Positions 1 through 7,541 are shown, counted from the first letter of the stretch. The stretch is DNA of 64,000 bases from CAWJMN01 sp963844055 (GCA_963844055.1 CAWJMN010000001.1:2914001-2978000); one strand, 5' to 3'. The notes: generated by a model not told the origin, from the sequence alone. Numbers and translations: made by a program.

Positions 1-1
1 A

Positions 2-175
2 TTGATCGCAGATGTGGAAATCCCCACCATCAACAAGCTCTTCATTCAAACCCAGCCTGCGCACCTGCAAAAGCTTCGCGGCCTGGAACTCGACACCGCC
101 GATCGCAACGTCGAGCGTGCCCTCTATCTGAAGACGCACCTCAAAGCTGGCGACCATCCGACCGAGTCCAACTAG
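2..175 (+). CDS. mcsB: C-terminal end of ATP:guanido phosphotransferase (McsB-like protein arginine kinase), partial
   Basis: An open frame enters from the left edge and ends at TAG 173-175, giving 57 residues. The segment has the pattern INKLFIQTQPAHLQKLRG followed by ELDTADRNVERA. This matches what I recall of the C-terminus of bacterial McsB, which phosphorylates arginines on proteins and marks them for ClpCP-type degradation. The ATP and guanidino-binding residues lie outside the window, so the family call rests on the tail only. The frame stays open past the stop into an unrelated toxin-like tail. Planctomycete genomes do carry mcsB homologues. Another guanido kinase or a plain hypothetical tail remains possible. 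Confidence 0.6.
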   Translation: MIADVEIPTINKLFIQTQPAHLQKLRGLELDTADRNVERALYLKTHLKAGDHPTESN

Positions 176-376
176 CTGGCCGCTTTCCCCTGGATAGCGG
201 TTCGATCGAATGCCATCCAAATTCTGGAAAATCCCCTGAAGACCTTCGACCATGTGATAGGTGGCCAGCAAGTCGTATTCTTCGTCGCGAAGGAAGCGAA
301 GGGAAAAATTGGCATTGGCGAGTTAGTAACCGCATACATGCCGAGCCCTCAACAGATCATCAATTGGGGGTTGTAA
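176..376 (+). pseudogene. Remnant of a polymorphic-toxin C-terminal tip
   Basis: Directly behind the mcsB-like stop the same frame stays open for 66 codons, to TAA 374-376. It encodes a protein-like sequence containing FDHVIGGQQVVFFVAKE and ending YMPSPQQIINWGL. No ATG, GTG or TTG near its beginning would make it a normal gene. Its stop overlaps the ATG of the next gene as TAATG, the junction typical of a toxin tail translationally coupled to its immunity gene. I therefore read it as the orphaned C-terminus of a larger secreted toxin (RHS or similar) whose body has been lost. The family and biochemical activity are unknown. It could also be the in-frame extension of a read-through product. 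Confidence 0.45.
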
Positions 377-861
377 TGATCACGCGAGAAGAATTCGAAA
401 TCGTTTGGAATGCAACTGATGGTCAGACGCAGGTGCCAGGTGTTTACGTTTACGGATTTTTTCCGCGAGGATTAGCAGGTGATATCGAAGAGCCGTTCAA
501 TCGTCTCGTCGGGCCACTACATGCTGCCCATCAAATTAGAAGCATCGAGTACGAAAGCGGACTAGTTGCAAAAGTAGCGATTAGGTTTGATTCGTTGCCC
601 AGCGATGATGCGAACTGGAGGGCATTTCTTATTGAATCCTTTTCAATCCTTTTGGATGCTGGCGCTACGGTTGGTTGGGCTGGTGGCATCGATTGCAGTT
701 CGTCACCAGAAGTACTCGATCCTACGTCTTGCGCTGGGAATGTGTATGCAGCAAAATCAATTGAGTCTGCGTTGCTTTGCAATTCAAAGTTGAATGAGCC
801 AATACAATTCGTATCTGACGAGGAATTGTCGGTACTGTGGAAGGTTGTCAATCAAGGTTGA
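376..861 (+). CDS. Putative immunity-like protein, 161 aa
   Basis: The ATG at 376 overlaps the stop of the preceding toxin-like remnant (TAATG). I prefer it to the in-frame TTG at 364. The protein is soluble, acidic and without signal peptide or membrane segment (start MITREEFEIVWNATDG). I recognise no named family. Size, acidity, cytoplasmic character and the stop-start coupling to a toxin-like tail all suit a cognate immunity protein that neutralises a toxin by binding. Further immunity-like genes follow within 2 kb. A palindrome-rich intergenic stretch begins about 70 bases after the stop. The function is inferred from context only. Confidence 0.55.
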   Translation: MITREEFEIVWNATDGQTQVPGVYVYGFFPRGLAGDIEEPFNRLVGPLHAAHQIRSIEYESGLVAKVAIRFDSLPSDDANWRAFLIESFSILLDAGATVGWAGGIDCSSSPEVLDPTSCAGNVYAAKSIESALLCNSKLNEPIQFVSDEELSVLWKVVNQG

Positions 862-929
862 CAACGGCCAATGCTGGAAGCTCGAAGCGTGTTGATGCGT
901 TGCGTTGTCGAGGATGTTGGAACTGAAGT

Positions 930-950
930 GGGCGTGCACGATGCACGCCC
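930..950. repeat. Perfect palindrome, 9-bp arms
   Basis: GGGCGTGCA (930-938) and TGCACGCCC (942-950) pair perfectly across the 3-base spacer CGA. It is the first of several short palindromes between 930 and 1113. There is no T-run, so it does not look like a terminator. Confidence 0.7.
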
Positions 951-958
951 AAGGCGTT

Positions 959-984
959 CGCCGGGTGCCACTGCTGGCTTGCCA
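959..984 (+). repeat. Truncated copy of a dispersed hairpin repeat
   Basis: These 26 bases (CGCCGGGTGCCACTGC...) are identical to 2612-2637. The copy near 2612 continues into the full second arm of a hairpin, whereas this copy breaks off after GCCA. A 26-base exact match is well beyond chance in a 64-kb window. I recall the element as common in planctomycete intergenic regions, but its genome copy number cannot be checked here. Confidence 0.8.
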
Positions 985-988
985 TCGA

Positions 989-1029
989 ACGTCACGCCCG
1001 TGCCTTCGGACGTCACGCCCGTGCCTTCG
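989..1029 (+). repeat. Two tandem copies of a 20-base unit, period 21
   Basis: The unit ACGTCACGCCCGTGCCTTCG occurs at 989-1008 and again at 1010-1029, separated by one G. It sits between the truncated hairpin repeat and the next dispersed repeat, so the spacer looks like a mosaic of repeat fragments. Confidence 0.85.
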
Positions 1030-1056
1030 TAGGTCAGCGCCGTCAGGCCTGACAAG
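1029..1056 (+). repeat. Dispersed 28-base repeat with GTCAGGCCTGAC palindrome
   Basis: This 28-base stretch contains the perfect palindrome GTCAGGCCTGAC. It matches 27 of 28 bases with the reverse complement of 20950-20977, upstream of the exopolysaccharide cluster. The single difference lies in the GTCAGYGCC part. Both copies are intergenic, so this is a dispersed element rather than part of a gene. Confidence 0.85.
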
Positions 1057-1092
1057 AACCGACTCCGCCCAACGCCAACCTGATCCCTAGTA

Positions 1093-1113
1093 GACGCGGC
1101 ATCTTGCCGCGTC
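1093..1113. repeat. Perfect hairpin repeat, 9-bp arms
   Basis: GACGCGGCA (1093-1101) and TGCCGCGTC (1105-1113) pair around a TCT loop. It resembles the TAGACGCGGCA-type intergenic palindromes I recall from planctomycetes. No poly-T follows. Confidence 0.7.
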
Positions 1114-1250
1114 AGAGTCCGCGCCGCCTTTTAACCGCGATTCGCATTCACTCGAATAACACGTCGCCATTCTGCTACGCTAACTTTCGTAGGAACGGAA
1201 ACCAAATCCCCTATGCCATACCATCCAAAACGTGAAGGGGCACAAGCCGC

Positions 1251-1541
1251 ATGAAAATCATTCTCTTGGGCGAGGAAATCGGTTCGGCAATTGATCTACA
1301 TCGAGCTCTTGCTGAGAAACTCGATTTCGGCCCGTACTATGGCAATAATTTGGCTGCACTTTGGGATCGCCTGACAACGGATGTTGAAGGTCCAGTCCAC
1401 TTGGTCTGGAGGGATTCGAGCGTTAGCAAAGCAAAAATGGGAGAACAACTTTTCGAAAAGGTAGTAAACCTTTTTCGAGACGTAGAAGCTCACGATAAAG
1501 AATTGGGGCGAAGCGACGTGTTTACTTTGAGTCTCGAATGA
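1251..1541 (+). CDS. Barstar-family ribonuclease inhibitor, 96 aa
   Basis: Barstar binds the active site of barnase-type RNases and blocks them in the producing cell. The protein follows the family pattern along its whole length: MKIILLGEEIGSAIDLHRAL at the N-terminus, then YYGNNLAALWDRLT (family YYGxNLDALWDxLT), HLVWRD on the next strand, and a C-terminal helix with LFRDVEAHDKELGR. At 96 residues it is full length for the family. The purine-rich AAGGGG about 12 bases upstream of the ATG may serve for ribosome binding. No barnase-like gene is visible beside it, so it is an orphan immunity gene inside a patch of other toxin/immunity debris. Function is established for the family; the partner toxin here is unknown. 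Confidence 0.82.
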   Translation: MKIILLGEEIGSAIDLHRALAEKLDFGPYYGNNLAALWDRLTTDVEGPVHLVWRDSSVSKAKMGEQLFEKVVNLFRDVEAHDKELGRSDVFTLSLE

Positions 1542-1645
1542 TCTTCTCATCTTGGCCTAATAGGCAGTGTTTCCCCCAAAGAACATTCACTAAAACACCC
1601 TACCTTTAACTACGGCTCAAGCAGCAGAAGGAACCGGTGCAGTCG

Positions 1646-1786
1646 ATGCTGAAAGAACAACTTGAGGAGTATGTAAGCCGATTTCAGCAGGCCTCTAGGG
1701 CGAAAGATTATTCGATAACCGACCAAATCTGGAAGGAAATGCGAAAGTCGCTTAAATCTACACCACCCGGCGTTGTCTGCATTTGA
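1646..1786 (+). CDS. Small ORF, 46 aa, uncertain
   Basis: ATG 1646 to TGA 1784-1786 gives a charged, helical-looking 46-residue peptide (MLKEQLEEYVSRFQQASRAK at the start). The frame is open upstream back to about 1608 without a better start. It overlaps the 5' end of the following frame. It may be the tail of a lost gene or a degraded immunity protein. I do not recognise a family and there is no clear ribosome site. Confidence 0.25.
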   Translation: MLKEQLEEYVSRFQQASRAKDYSITDQIWKEMRKSLKSTPPGVVCI

Positions 1787-2078
1787 TGAAGCGTCTACGC
1801 CACGGTTTTACCCATCAGCAACGCCTGAAGCAGCGGGGGCCGCACATGTGAGGTTACACCAAGCCACTCGTGACGCTGGTATTGGGCTGCGTCAAGGGAG
1901 CAATTCTGCTTTGACGGATGCCGAACTCCTTCAGCGATATCGTCAAGCTTATTCTGATCATCGACTTAACGGAATTCGTGGTGACCTCCGAACCCCAGAA
2001 GGTAGTAACATTGTCGCCCGAAATGTCTCACCCGCCGAGGCATATGAGGCGTTAATGCGGTGGTTCGCTGGCAACTAA
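1773..2078 (+). pseudogene. Orphan toxin-tip-like ORF, 101 aa
   Basis: The frame is open from 1719, but the only starts near its beginning are weak (TTG 1773), and the previous small ORF overlaps it. The sequence is coding-like, with HVRLHQATRDAGIGLR, then LTDAELLQRYRQAYSD, LNGIRGDLRTPEG and a C-terminal AEAYEALMRWF. It looks like the end of a larger polymorphic or RHS-type toxin that has lost its delivery domains. It ends 10 bases before a well-supported gene that looks like its immunity partner. I do not know the enzymatic activity. An independent small cytoplasmic gene starting at TTG is the alternative. Confidence 0.45.
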
Positions 2079-2088
2079 CTGGAGGAAA

Positions 2089-2604
2089 GTGAGCGACATG
2101 AGCATTGATGGAAAAGAAATTGTCCTAGAGACTGTTGGGACTGGTATCGTGTTCCACTCCCCTAAGTCCACGGAACACATTCAGGAAGGCGACGATTACT
2201 TGCAGTCAAGCTATTCCACTGAAGACCAAGTGCAGTCCCACATTCAAAAGGGAACGCTTGTAGGATTCGGCACTGGTTCACCGGGAACATTTGTCCTGAG
2301 ATTTCACTCTGGATATCCAAGCGACGAATTTCTTGTTCAGTCCGACTTCAAGCTACGGCTTGGCTTGAGCTGCGTCGGCGGAGCCGTTTGCTTTCGTGAC
2401 CTCTATGAACTGCTCGATTGGAAAGCAGAATGCCCTAGTCAGCAAGTGCTTGAACTTGACGATGGAGTGTATCACGTCACGTTATGCTCGAATCGTCCTG
2501 CGTCAGGCATAATCGGCGACAACCAAGTTATTCATTGTTACCTCCAAATGCTCGACCGGTTCCCGGATTTAGCTAAGCAAGGAGTTCCAACGCTTTGTAT
2601 GTGA
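2089..2604 (+). CDS. Putative immunity protein, 171 aa
   Basis: A strong ribosome site GGAGGAA (2081-2087) lies between the stop of the toxin-tip ORF and two in-frame starts, GTG 2089 and ATG 2098. The ATG has the more usual spacing. The protein is soluble and acidic, with TLVGFGTGSPGTFVLRFHSG in the middle, then CVGGAVCFRDLYELLDW and YHVTLCSNRPASGIIGDNQV. I believe this pattern recurs in a family of uncharacterised proteins encoded behind toxin genes, but I cannot name it with certainty. Its position directly behind a toxin tip supports an immunity role, which remains inference. Confidence 0.6.
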   Translation: MSDMSIDGKEIVLETVGTGIVFHSPKSTEHIQEGDDYLQSSYSTEDQVQSHIQKGTLVGFGTGSPGTFVLRFHSGYPSDEFLVQSDFKLRLGLSCVGGAVCFRDLYELLDWKAECPSQQVLELDDGVYHVTLCSNRPASGIIGDNQVIHCYLQMLDRFPDLAKQGVPTLCM

Positions 2605-2611
2605 TTTTAAT

Positions 2612-2643
2612 CGCCGGGTGCCACTGCTGGCTTGCCAGCAGTG
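2612..2643 (+). repeat. Dispersed hairpin repeat, full copy
   Basis: CACTGCTGGC (2622-2631) and GCCAGCAGTG (2634-2643) form a perfect 10-bp stem around TT. It is preceded by CGCCGGGTGC, shared exactly with 959-984, where the second arm is missing. It lies 8 bases after the stop of the immunity-like gene. It could fold in the 3' end of that mRNA, but it has no T-run. Confidence 0.8.
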
Positions 2644-3265
2644 CGGGTGCAGACAACAAGGCGACATGGAAAGCACCACTAGGCATATGTCACAGGACTT
2701 CCCTCATGCTCCAACATACAAACCAACCAAGCGAATAGCACGCCAATGGGCGTCTTGAACCTGCCACTATACCTCCAGTCACTCTACCGATCCTGGAAGT
2801 GACTACGGCCCAACGAGCTGCTCTGGCCCCAGCGTCAAAAATCTCTGCCCATAATGGCGGCTTCTTTCACCTTCCGCGAAGGAGGCGAATGCCGGGCGGC
2901 TATTTCTTCAGGTTTCCCAAACGGTGTGGCCGAAGGCCATCGGAGGTCACGCCCCAATTTCTATCGTGACAAACACCGACGCGTTATCCTACAATACGAG
3001 CATCACTACCAGCGATAATTTTCCCACTGCCGGAGATGTGCTCAGCGGTACCTCGCTAGATGTTCGTCGCCGCGCTGCCATACGCAAAGATTTCGGGGAC
3101 CACGGCAATGCCGACATTATCAGGATGCAAGTGCCTAGAATAACTACATGTCAACAAGCGCGAAAGAACTAGCTACAGCGAACGCTGCCTTTAATCGCTC
3201 TTCCACAGAAGGGGCACGGCGAAGAACACAAGCAATTGGTTCTCAATGGACCGGAGAATTCTAAG
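2644..3265 (+). other. Spacer without a convincing gene
   Basis: An 82-codon frame from GTG 2924 to 3172 has no ribosome site and no recognisable sequence. A 38-codon ORF from ATG 3148 to TAA 3262-3264 ends one base before the start of the secreted hypothetical gene. It could be another toxin-tail scrap or a leader peptide, but nothing confirms it. The rest shows no gene. Confidence 0.5.
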
Positions 3266-3820
3266 ATGCATATCATGCATGCCAAACAACTGCTTAGCAT
3301 TATGCTCCTATTGGCGATCTATTCGACCGCTTATTGCGGTGACAAAAACAGTTTGAATGCCAAGGCGAGACTTTTAAAACTGAATATCAATAAGTTACAT
3401 GACTTTGTAACTTCCATTTTCGACGCCAATTCTAAAGTCCGTTTGAATACCGACGAGTTAGTGTTTGCGCAAATTGATGAAGAAGTGGTAGTAGAGTTTA
3501 TCGATGGTGATATCACTCAAAAACTCGATTGCGACGTAATTTCTGTAACACGTGATAAAAAAAAGTACTTTCTCGATATCAAATCTCAACCTATGACTTA
3601 CGACACGATGCTGTCCACGGTTAAAAAAGGTTGCCAGCTGTTAAGGCTCGAAGACAAGAAGTTTAACAACTGGATCACATCATCGGAATACAAAGAGATT
3701 GGCGCTGCTTGCCTTCTTTCAAATGCAAGCAAAGAAAATGGGCGTTCAATTGAAATACGCAGTTCATTTAACAAGGATAAGCCATGGGTAATAATTTATA
3801 GCGCGAATTTTTCCAAGTGA
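3266..3820 (+). CDS. Secreted hypothetical protein, 184 aa
   Basis: ATG 3266 has GGAG at 3253-3256 at good spacing and starts a clear signal peptide (MHIMHAKQLLSIMLLLAIYS, then TAYCG before likely cleavage). The mature part is charged and beta/alpha mixed, with three cysteines, and matches no family I know. The gene is clearly more AT-rich than the genes to its right and uses AAA, AAT and ATT codons freely, which suggests recent acquisition. It closes the accessory patch of toxin/immunity-like genes. A role in the cell envelope is suggested only by the signal peptide. Confidence 0.65.
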   Translation: MHIMHAKQLLSIMLLLAIYSTAYCGDKNSLNAKARLLKLNINKLHDFVTSIFDANSKVRLNTDELVFAQIDEEVVVEFIDGDITQKLDCDVISVTRDKKKYFLDIKSQPMTYDTMLSTVKKGCQLLRLEDKKFNNWITSSEYKEIGAACLLSNASKENGRSIEIRSSFNKDKPWVIIYSANFSK

Positions 3821-4012
3821 TTGCCGCGTTCTTTTTCGCGCCCTGTGCCACAAACCGAATACGGCTCATGATGCGCGACTGACTCATCTCGACAAACCTA
3901 TTTCAGGACTGGCCAGCGTCCCCTTGCGGCTCAGAATACCAAGGCCTTTTCGCGCAGACGGCCAAGCAACTCAGCGCCGATATGCCTGCCTCGTGCTGAT
4001 TTCCCATCGCCC

Positions 4013-5203
4013 CTACAGCACCGGAATCCCGCCGGGGTGTTCGCCTCGCTCGTAAACAATATTGGCCCTGCCAACAAGCAGCGGGTCAAGCGGACCAATG
4101 GCTTCGAGGTCCTTGTTGGCATACGGCAATCGGTGCAGAACATATCGCATGGCATTCAAGCGAGCACGCTTCTTGCAATTGGACTTAATGACCGTCCAAG
4201 GTGCATCGGCGGTATCCGTATTGAAGAACATGGCTTCTTTGGCCATCGTGTAAGAGTCCCATTTATCGAGCGACGACAGATCAATCGGCGAGAGCTTCCA
4301 TTGTTTTAGCGGGTGCGCCTTGCGTTCCTCAAAGCGTCGTCGCTGTTCCGCTCGGCTTACCGAGAACCAGAACTTGATCAAGTGCACGCCACTGCGAACA
4401 AGGTTGCGTTCAAACTCGGGAGCTTGCCGCATGAATTCGCGATACTCATCATCCGTACAAAATCCCATCACACGCTCTACACCCGCGCGGTTGTACCAAG
4501 AGCGATCCATCATCACAATTTCGCCGGCCGTCGGCAAATGCTGGACATACCGCTGAAAATACCACTGCCCACGCTCCACTTCACTCGGCTTTTCCAGTGC
4601 CACAACGCGAGCACCGCGAGGATTGAGGTGCTCCATGAAGCGTTTGATCGTCCCTCCCTTGCCCGCAGCATCGCGCCCCTCGAACAGGATCACGACCTTC
4701 TGCTTGGCCGACTTGACCCAGGCCTGGACCTTTAGCAATTCCACTTGCAAGTGATATTTTTGCTGCTCATAGCTCTTTCGCGATAGCAGATTCTTGTACG
4801 GATACTCGCCGTCACGCCAGTCGGACGACAATTCATTGTCAGGGTTCACCGGGCGTTGTTCAGAATTTGCAACTGCATCTTGCTGCAACACTTGTCGCAG
4901 CATTGCCGCGTCATCAGGCGAGGCCCCACCCAAAATCGCCTGCAGCGAGCGAGCCAAGGCCGCAACATCATGCGGCGGCGAACTCTCAACGATGTCACGT
5001 ACTGCCTCGGCCTTGGAATTTTGGGCCGCACGCACAGATTCCGCGATCACGAACCGCTCAAGCGACCGCGACTCAAGGTTCGGCGGAGTGTCGCCCGCCT
5101 TCATCGGGCGCGGTGCCTGACCATTTCGTCGCCCCTCCGACTTGGATCCTGCTGCACCTTGAACCGGTATGTTGTCGCCATTCGAAGAGGAATTCTTTGC
5201 CAC
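4013..5203 (-). CDS. ppk2: Polyphosphate kinase 2 (PPK2 family), 396 aa
   Basis: PPK2 enzymes transfer phosphate between polyphosphate and nucleotides, usually driving nucleoside diphosphate or monophosphate phosphorylation. The core runs from about residue 130 to the end. It shows the Walker A FEGRDAAGKGGT (174-185), the lid region with EKPSEVERGQWYFQRY, the Walker B DRSWYNR (233-239), and LIKFWFSVSRAEQRRRFEER. About 130 N-terminal residues are extra to the catalytic core: the first 45 are Gly/Ser/Pro-rich, the rest helical. The start is GTG 5203; no in-frame ATG lies nearby. The gene stands alone, with no ppk1 or phosphate-uptake genes next to it. Confidence 0.95.
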   Translation of the reverse strand: MAKNSSSNGDNIPVQGAAGSKSEGRRNGQAPRPMKAGDTPPNLESRSLERFVIAESVRAAQNSKAEAVRDIVESSPPHDVAALARSLQAILGGASPDDAAMLRQVLQQDAVANSEQRPVNPDNELSSDWRDGEYPYKNLLSRKSYEQQKYHLQVELLKVQAWVKSAKQKVVILFEGRDAAGKGGTIKRFMEHLNPRGARVVALEKPSEVERGQWYFQRYVQHLPTAGEIVMMDRSWYNRAGVERVMGFCTDDEYREFMRQAPEFERNLVRSGVHLIKFWFSVSRAEQRRRFEERKAHPLKQWKLSPIDLSSLDKWDSYTMAKEAMFFNTDTADAPWTVIKSNCKKRARLNAMRYVLHRLPYANKDLEAIGPLDPLLVGRANIVYERGEHPGGIPVL

Positions 5204-6049
5204 GTACCACGCCCTTCATCATTTCCAAGTTTTGCGTCAGGTCATCAGGCCGATGCAAATAGGCCGAAGACTTCGTCCAGGCCGGATGAGTGGCCTTCTG
5301 CATCAGTGCAAGGTTGCCAATCGCTACCCGACCAGACATGCTTTGTTCCGGTCGAATACGCCCGCAATTGCGCCTTCTTCAAACGCAAAAGAAGTTGCAA
5401 GTGCTATGCCAACGACGCTCAGAACCGCACGTTCTCTGCCGCCAATCCGACAATGCGAGCAAACCCGCACGGAATCCACCATTTACGCATGATTTCGGGA
5501 TCACCACCGCCCGCCATGCACGCTTCTGAAAATAAAATTGAGCCAACCACCGGCCCAGCCATGTGCGAATCTGTCCCACTTTGTGTGCGACTATGTCTCA
5601 CGATTTGCACGACCCACCACAGGAAACAGAAATGCAATTTTTCCTCTCGTTCAGAAGTGACGCGGCTTCGTTTATGTCAGCGGGCTGTTTCCGGCTCCAT
5701 TTTCCGCCTCACACCCATCGAGTCTTAAGCGGGGCAATCTCGCATCAGGCCCTCCGTTTGGACATTTAGTGGCGGCTCATTTCACCTTCTGGGCGACCAG
5801 CACTAGGCTGAACGAATTTCTTCAGATTCCGTTATAAAACAAGCTATTATCGCGCCCGCGAACCTGCTAACCTACCTAAGTCTGGGAATGCTTGCCCCCA
5901 AGCTACCAGAGCAACCTGCGGTAACGCTCGTTGTCGATGCCCACCTGCAAAACCAACACCGGCGAAACGGCCATGCGCCTTTTTTCCACCGGTACCCACC
6001 GTACAAAAACTCGTTCGCAACTTCCTTCCATGTGAGGCAATGCGTTTCT
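5204..6049. other. Spacer between divergent genes
   Basis: About 850 bases separate the ppk2 start from the lipoprotein start. Several frames are open here on both strands, the longest continuing from antisense of ppk2, but none has a recognisable protein or a ribosome site. It must hold the two divergent promoters. No clear sigma-70 hexamer pair stood out. Confidence 0.5.
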
Positions 6050-6454
6050 ATGCAACTTGGTGTCTCCAAAGTTCTCCTGATCCTTTGCATGTTCCTCGTT
6101 GGCTGTGGCGGGAAAGACCGCCCCGTTGCCGTTCAGGGAGAAGTGACGCTCGACGGCAAGCCGCTGGAGAAAGGGAAGATCTCCTTCATAACACCAGGCC
6201 AAGTTCCGGAACAGATTGACATTCAAGCCGGCGCCTATAGCGGCAAAGTAAAGGTGGGCAAACGCCGTGTTGAAATTGGCGCCTATCGCCCCTATCAAAT
6301 TCCTCCCGAGGTTCCCGAGTCGATGCGCCCACTCATGAAGGGTGGCGAAGAGAACTACCTGCCCGATGTCTATCACACCAACTCCACCTTGGAAGCAGAT
6401 GTGACCTCCGGCGGTAAGAACAAGTTCGACTTCAAGCTCTCCTCGACTCCCTAA
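6050..6454 (+). CDS. Small lipoprotein with carboxypeptidase-regulatory-like fold, 134 aa
   Basis: ATG 6050 starts a lipoprotein signal with lipobox LVGC at residues 16-19 (VLLILCMFLVGCGGKDR). The mature protein has VQGEVTLDGKPLEKGKISF, the opening strand pattern of small transthyretin/carboxypeptidase-regulatory-like domains common in planctomycete lipoproteins. The open frame continues 54 codons upstream, but that part lacks coding character. It lies 49 bases before a DUF1559 pseudopilin-like gene, and such pairs recur many times per planctomycete genome. Its partner and substrate are unknown. It is probably anchored on the periplasmic side of a membrane. Confidence 0.78.
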   Translation: MQLGVSKVLLILCMFLVGCGGKDRPVAVQGEVTLDGKPLEKGKISFITPGQVPEQIDIQAGAYSGKVKVGKRRVEIGAYRPYQIPPEVPESMRPLMKGGEENYLPDVYHTNSTLEADVTSGGKNKFDFKLSSTP

Positions 6455-6503
6455 TTCGTTTTATTTTTTCATCCGTCTTTCCTCCAAACTCTCCAGGTGC
6501 TTT

Positions 6504-7541
6504 ATGAATGCTCGACATCGCATACGGCGTGGTTTTACGTTGGTTGAACTGCTGGTGGTTATCGCGATTATTGGCGTGCTTGTGGCCTTGCTTCTGCCGG
6601 CCGTCCAAATGGCGCGAGAATCGGCTCGCCGGATGTCTTGCCAAAACAACCTTCGCCAAATCGGCCTGGGAATGATGGTCCATCATGACACACACAAGTC
6701 GCTTCCCATGGGAAACCAAGGGGGCGCGGGAACCAGCTATGCCGGTGGTGGCTACGGCTATAACTGGCGGCTGTATATCCTTCCCTTCATTGAACAATCG
6801 CAGCTATACGATCAAATCAATCAGGGACAAAGCGCGTGGTCCAATTCCATGGCTCCTACGAATCGCGCAGGGATCAGCGTCTATCGCTGCGCATCTTCGC
6901 CACTTCCTGGTTACGCCGTCTCGATGAATCCTGCGGGCACGACCTTTGCCCAGGTTCAGCGTGTTTCGTACGTCGGAATTTCGGGGGCTAACAACCAAGC
7001 ATTCACTGGTACGGGCTTTACGGAACTGCGTCAGACAAATGCCGCCAACACGACCGGCTGCTGCACCGGCGGTGATATTTCTGCGGGAGGACCGCTGGTC
7101 CCTAATGACCCAATCGGCCTGAACATGATCTTCGACGGTACGAGCAACGTCTTCTTGGTCAGTGAGCAAAGCGATTACCTTACCACGGCCGACAACGCCA
7201 AGGTCGACTGGAACACTGGCTGGCATGGTTGGCTGATTGGGACCAGCCAATCGGGCATTCCCGGCCAAGCGGGCTTCAATGCATTTGATAGCCGCGAATT
7301 CGGCCTGACCACCATTCGTTACCAGATCAATCAAAAGTCCGGCTGGCCTGTCGGCGGCGATTGCAAGCTTGGGGTCTGCCCGAATTTTGGCTGCAATATT
7401 CCGCTGAACTCTTCCCACCCCAACGGTGTGAATATTGCCGTCTGCGATGGATCCGTTCGATTTGTGGCCAGCAATATGTCGCTGGGCGCGCTTGCCGCCC
7501 TCTGTACGCGGGATGATGGACGGAGCGTTGCCGAACAATAA
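6504..7541 (+). CDS. DUF1559 protein with prepilin-type N-terminal signal, 345 aa
   Basis: The N-terminus has the type IV prepilin cleavage motif RGFTLVELLVVIAIIGVLVA (residues 9-28), with G before F and glutamate at mature position 5. The body has the DUF1559 pattern: ARESARRMSCQNNLRQIGLG, KSLPMG, and the C-terminal HPNGVNIAVCDGSVRFV (the HxGG-like and DGSV motif). These pseudopilin-like proteins are strongly expanded in planctomycetes and thought to build or decorate surface fibres. The gene follows the small lipoprotein by 49 bases and is probably co-transcribed with it. Length is normal for the family. Confidence 0.93.
   Translation: MNARHRIRRGFTLVELLVVIAIIGVLVALLLPAVQMARESARRMSCQNNLRQIGLGMMVHHDTHKSLPMGNQGGAGTSYAGGGYGYNWRLYILPFIEQSQLYDQINQGQSAWSNSMAPTNRAGISVYRCASSPLPGYAVSMNPAGTTFAQVQRVSYVGISGANNQAFTGTGFTELRQTNAANTTGCCTGGDISAGGPLVPNDPIGLNMIFDGTSNVFLVSEQSDYLTTADNAKVDWNTGWHGWLIGTSQSGIPGQAGFNAFDSREFGLTTIRYQINQKSGWPVGGDCKLGVCPNFGCNIPLNSSHPNGVNIAVCDGSVRFVASNMSLGALAALCTRDDGRSVAEQ

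Noticed and set aside
2924..3172. An 82-codon ORF from GTG in the toxin patch
   Set aside because: No ribosome site, no coding-like pattern and no relation to a family; kept only as a note in the spacer entry.
4856..5728. A 290-codon plus-strand frame crossing the ppk2 start
   Set aside because: The first third is antisense to ppk2 and the rest has Arg/Cys/Ser-rich composition, no ribosome site and no recognisable sequence.
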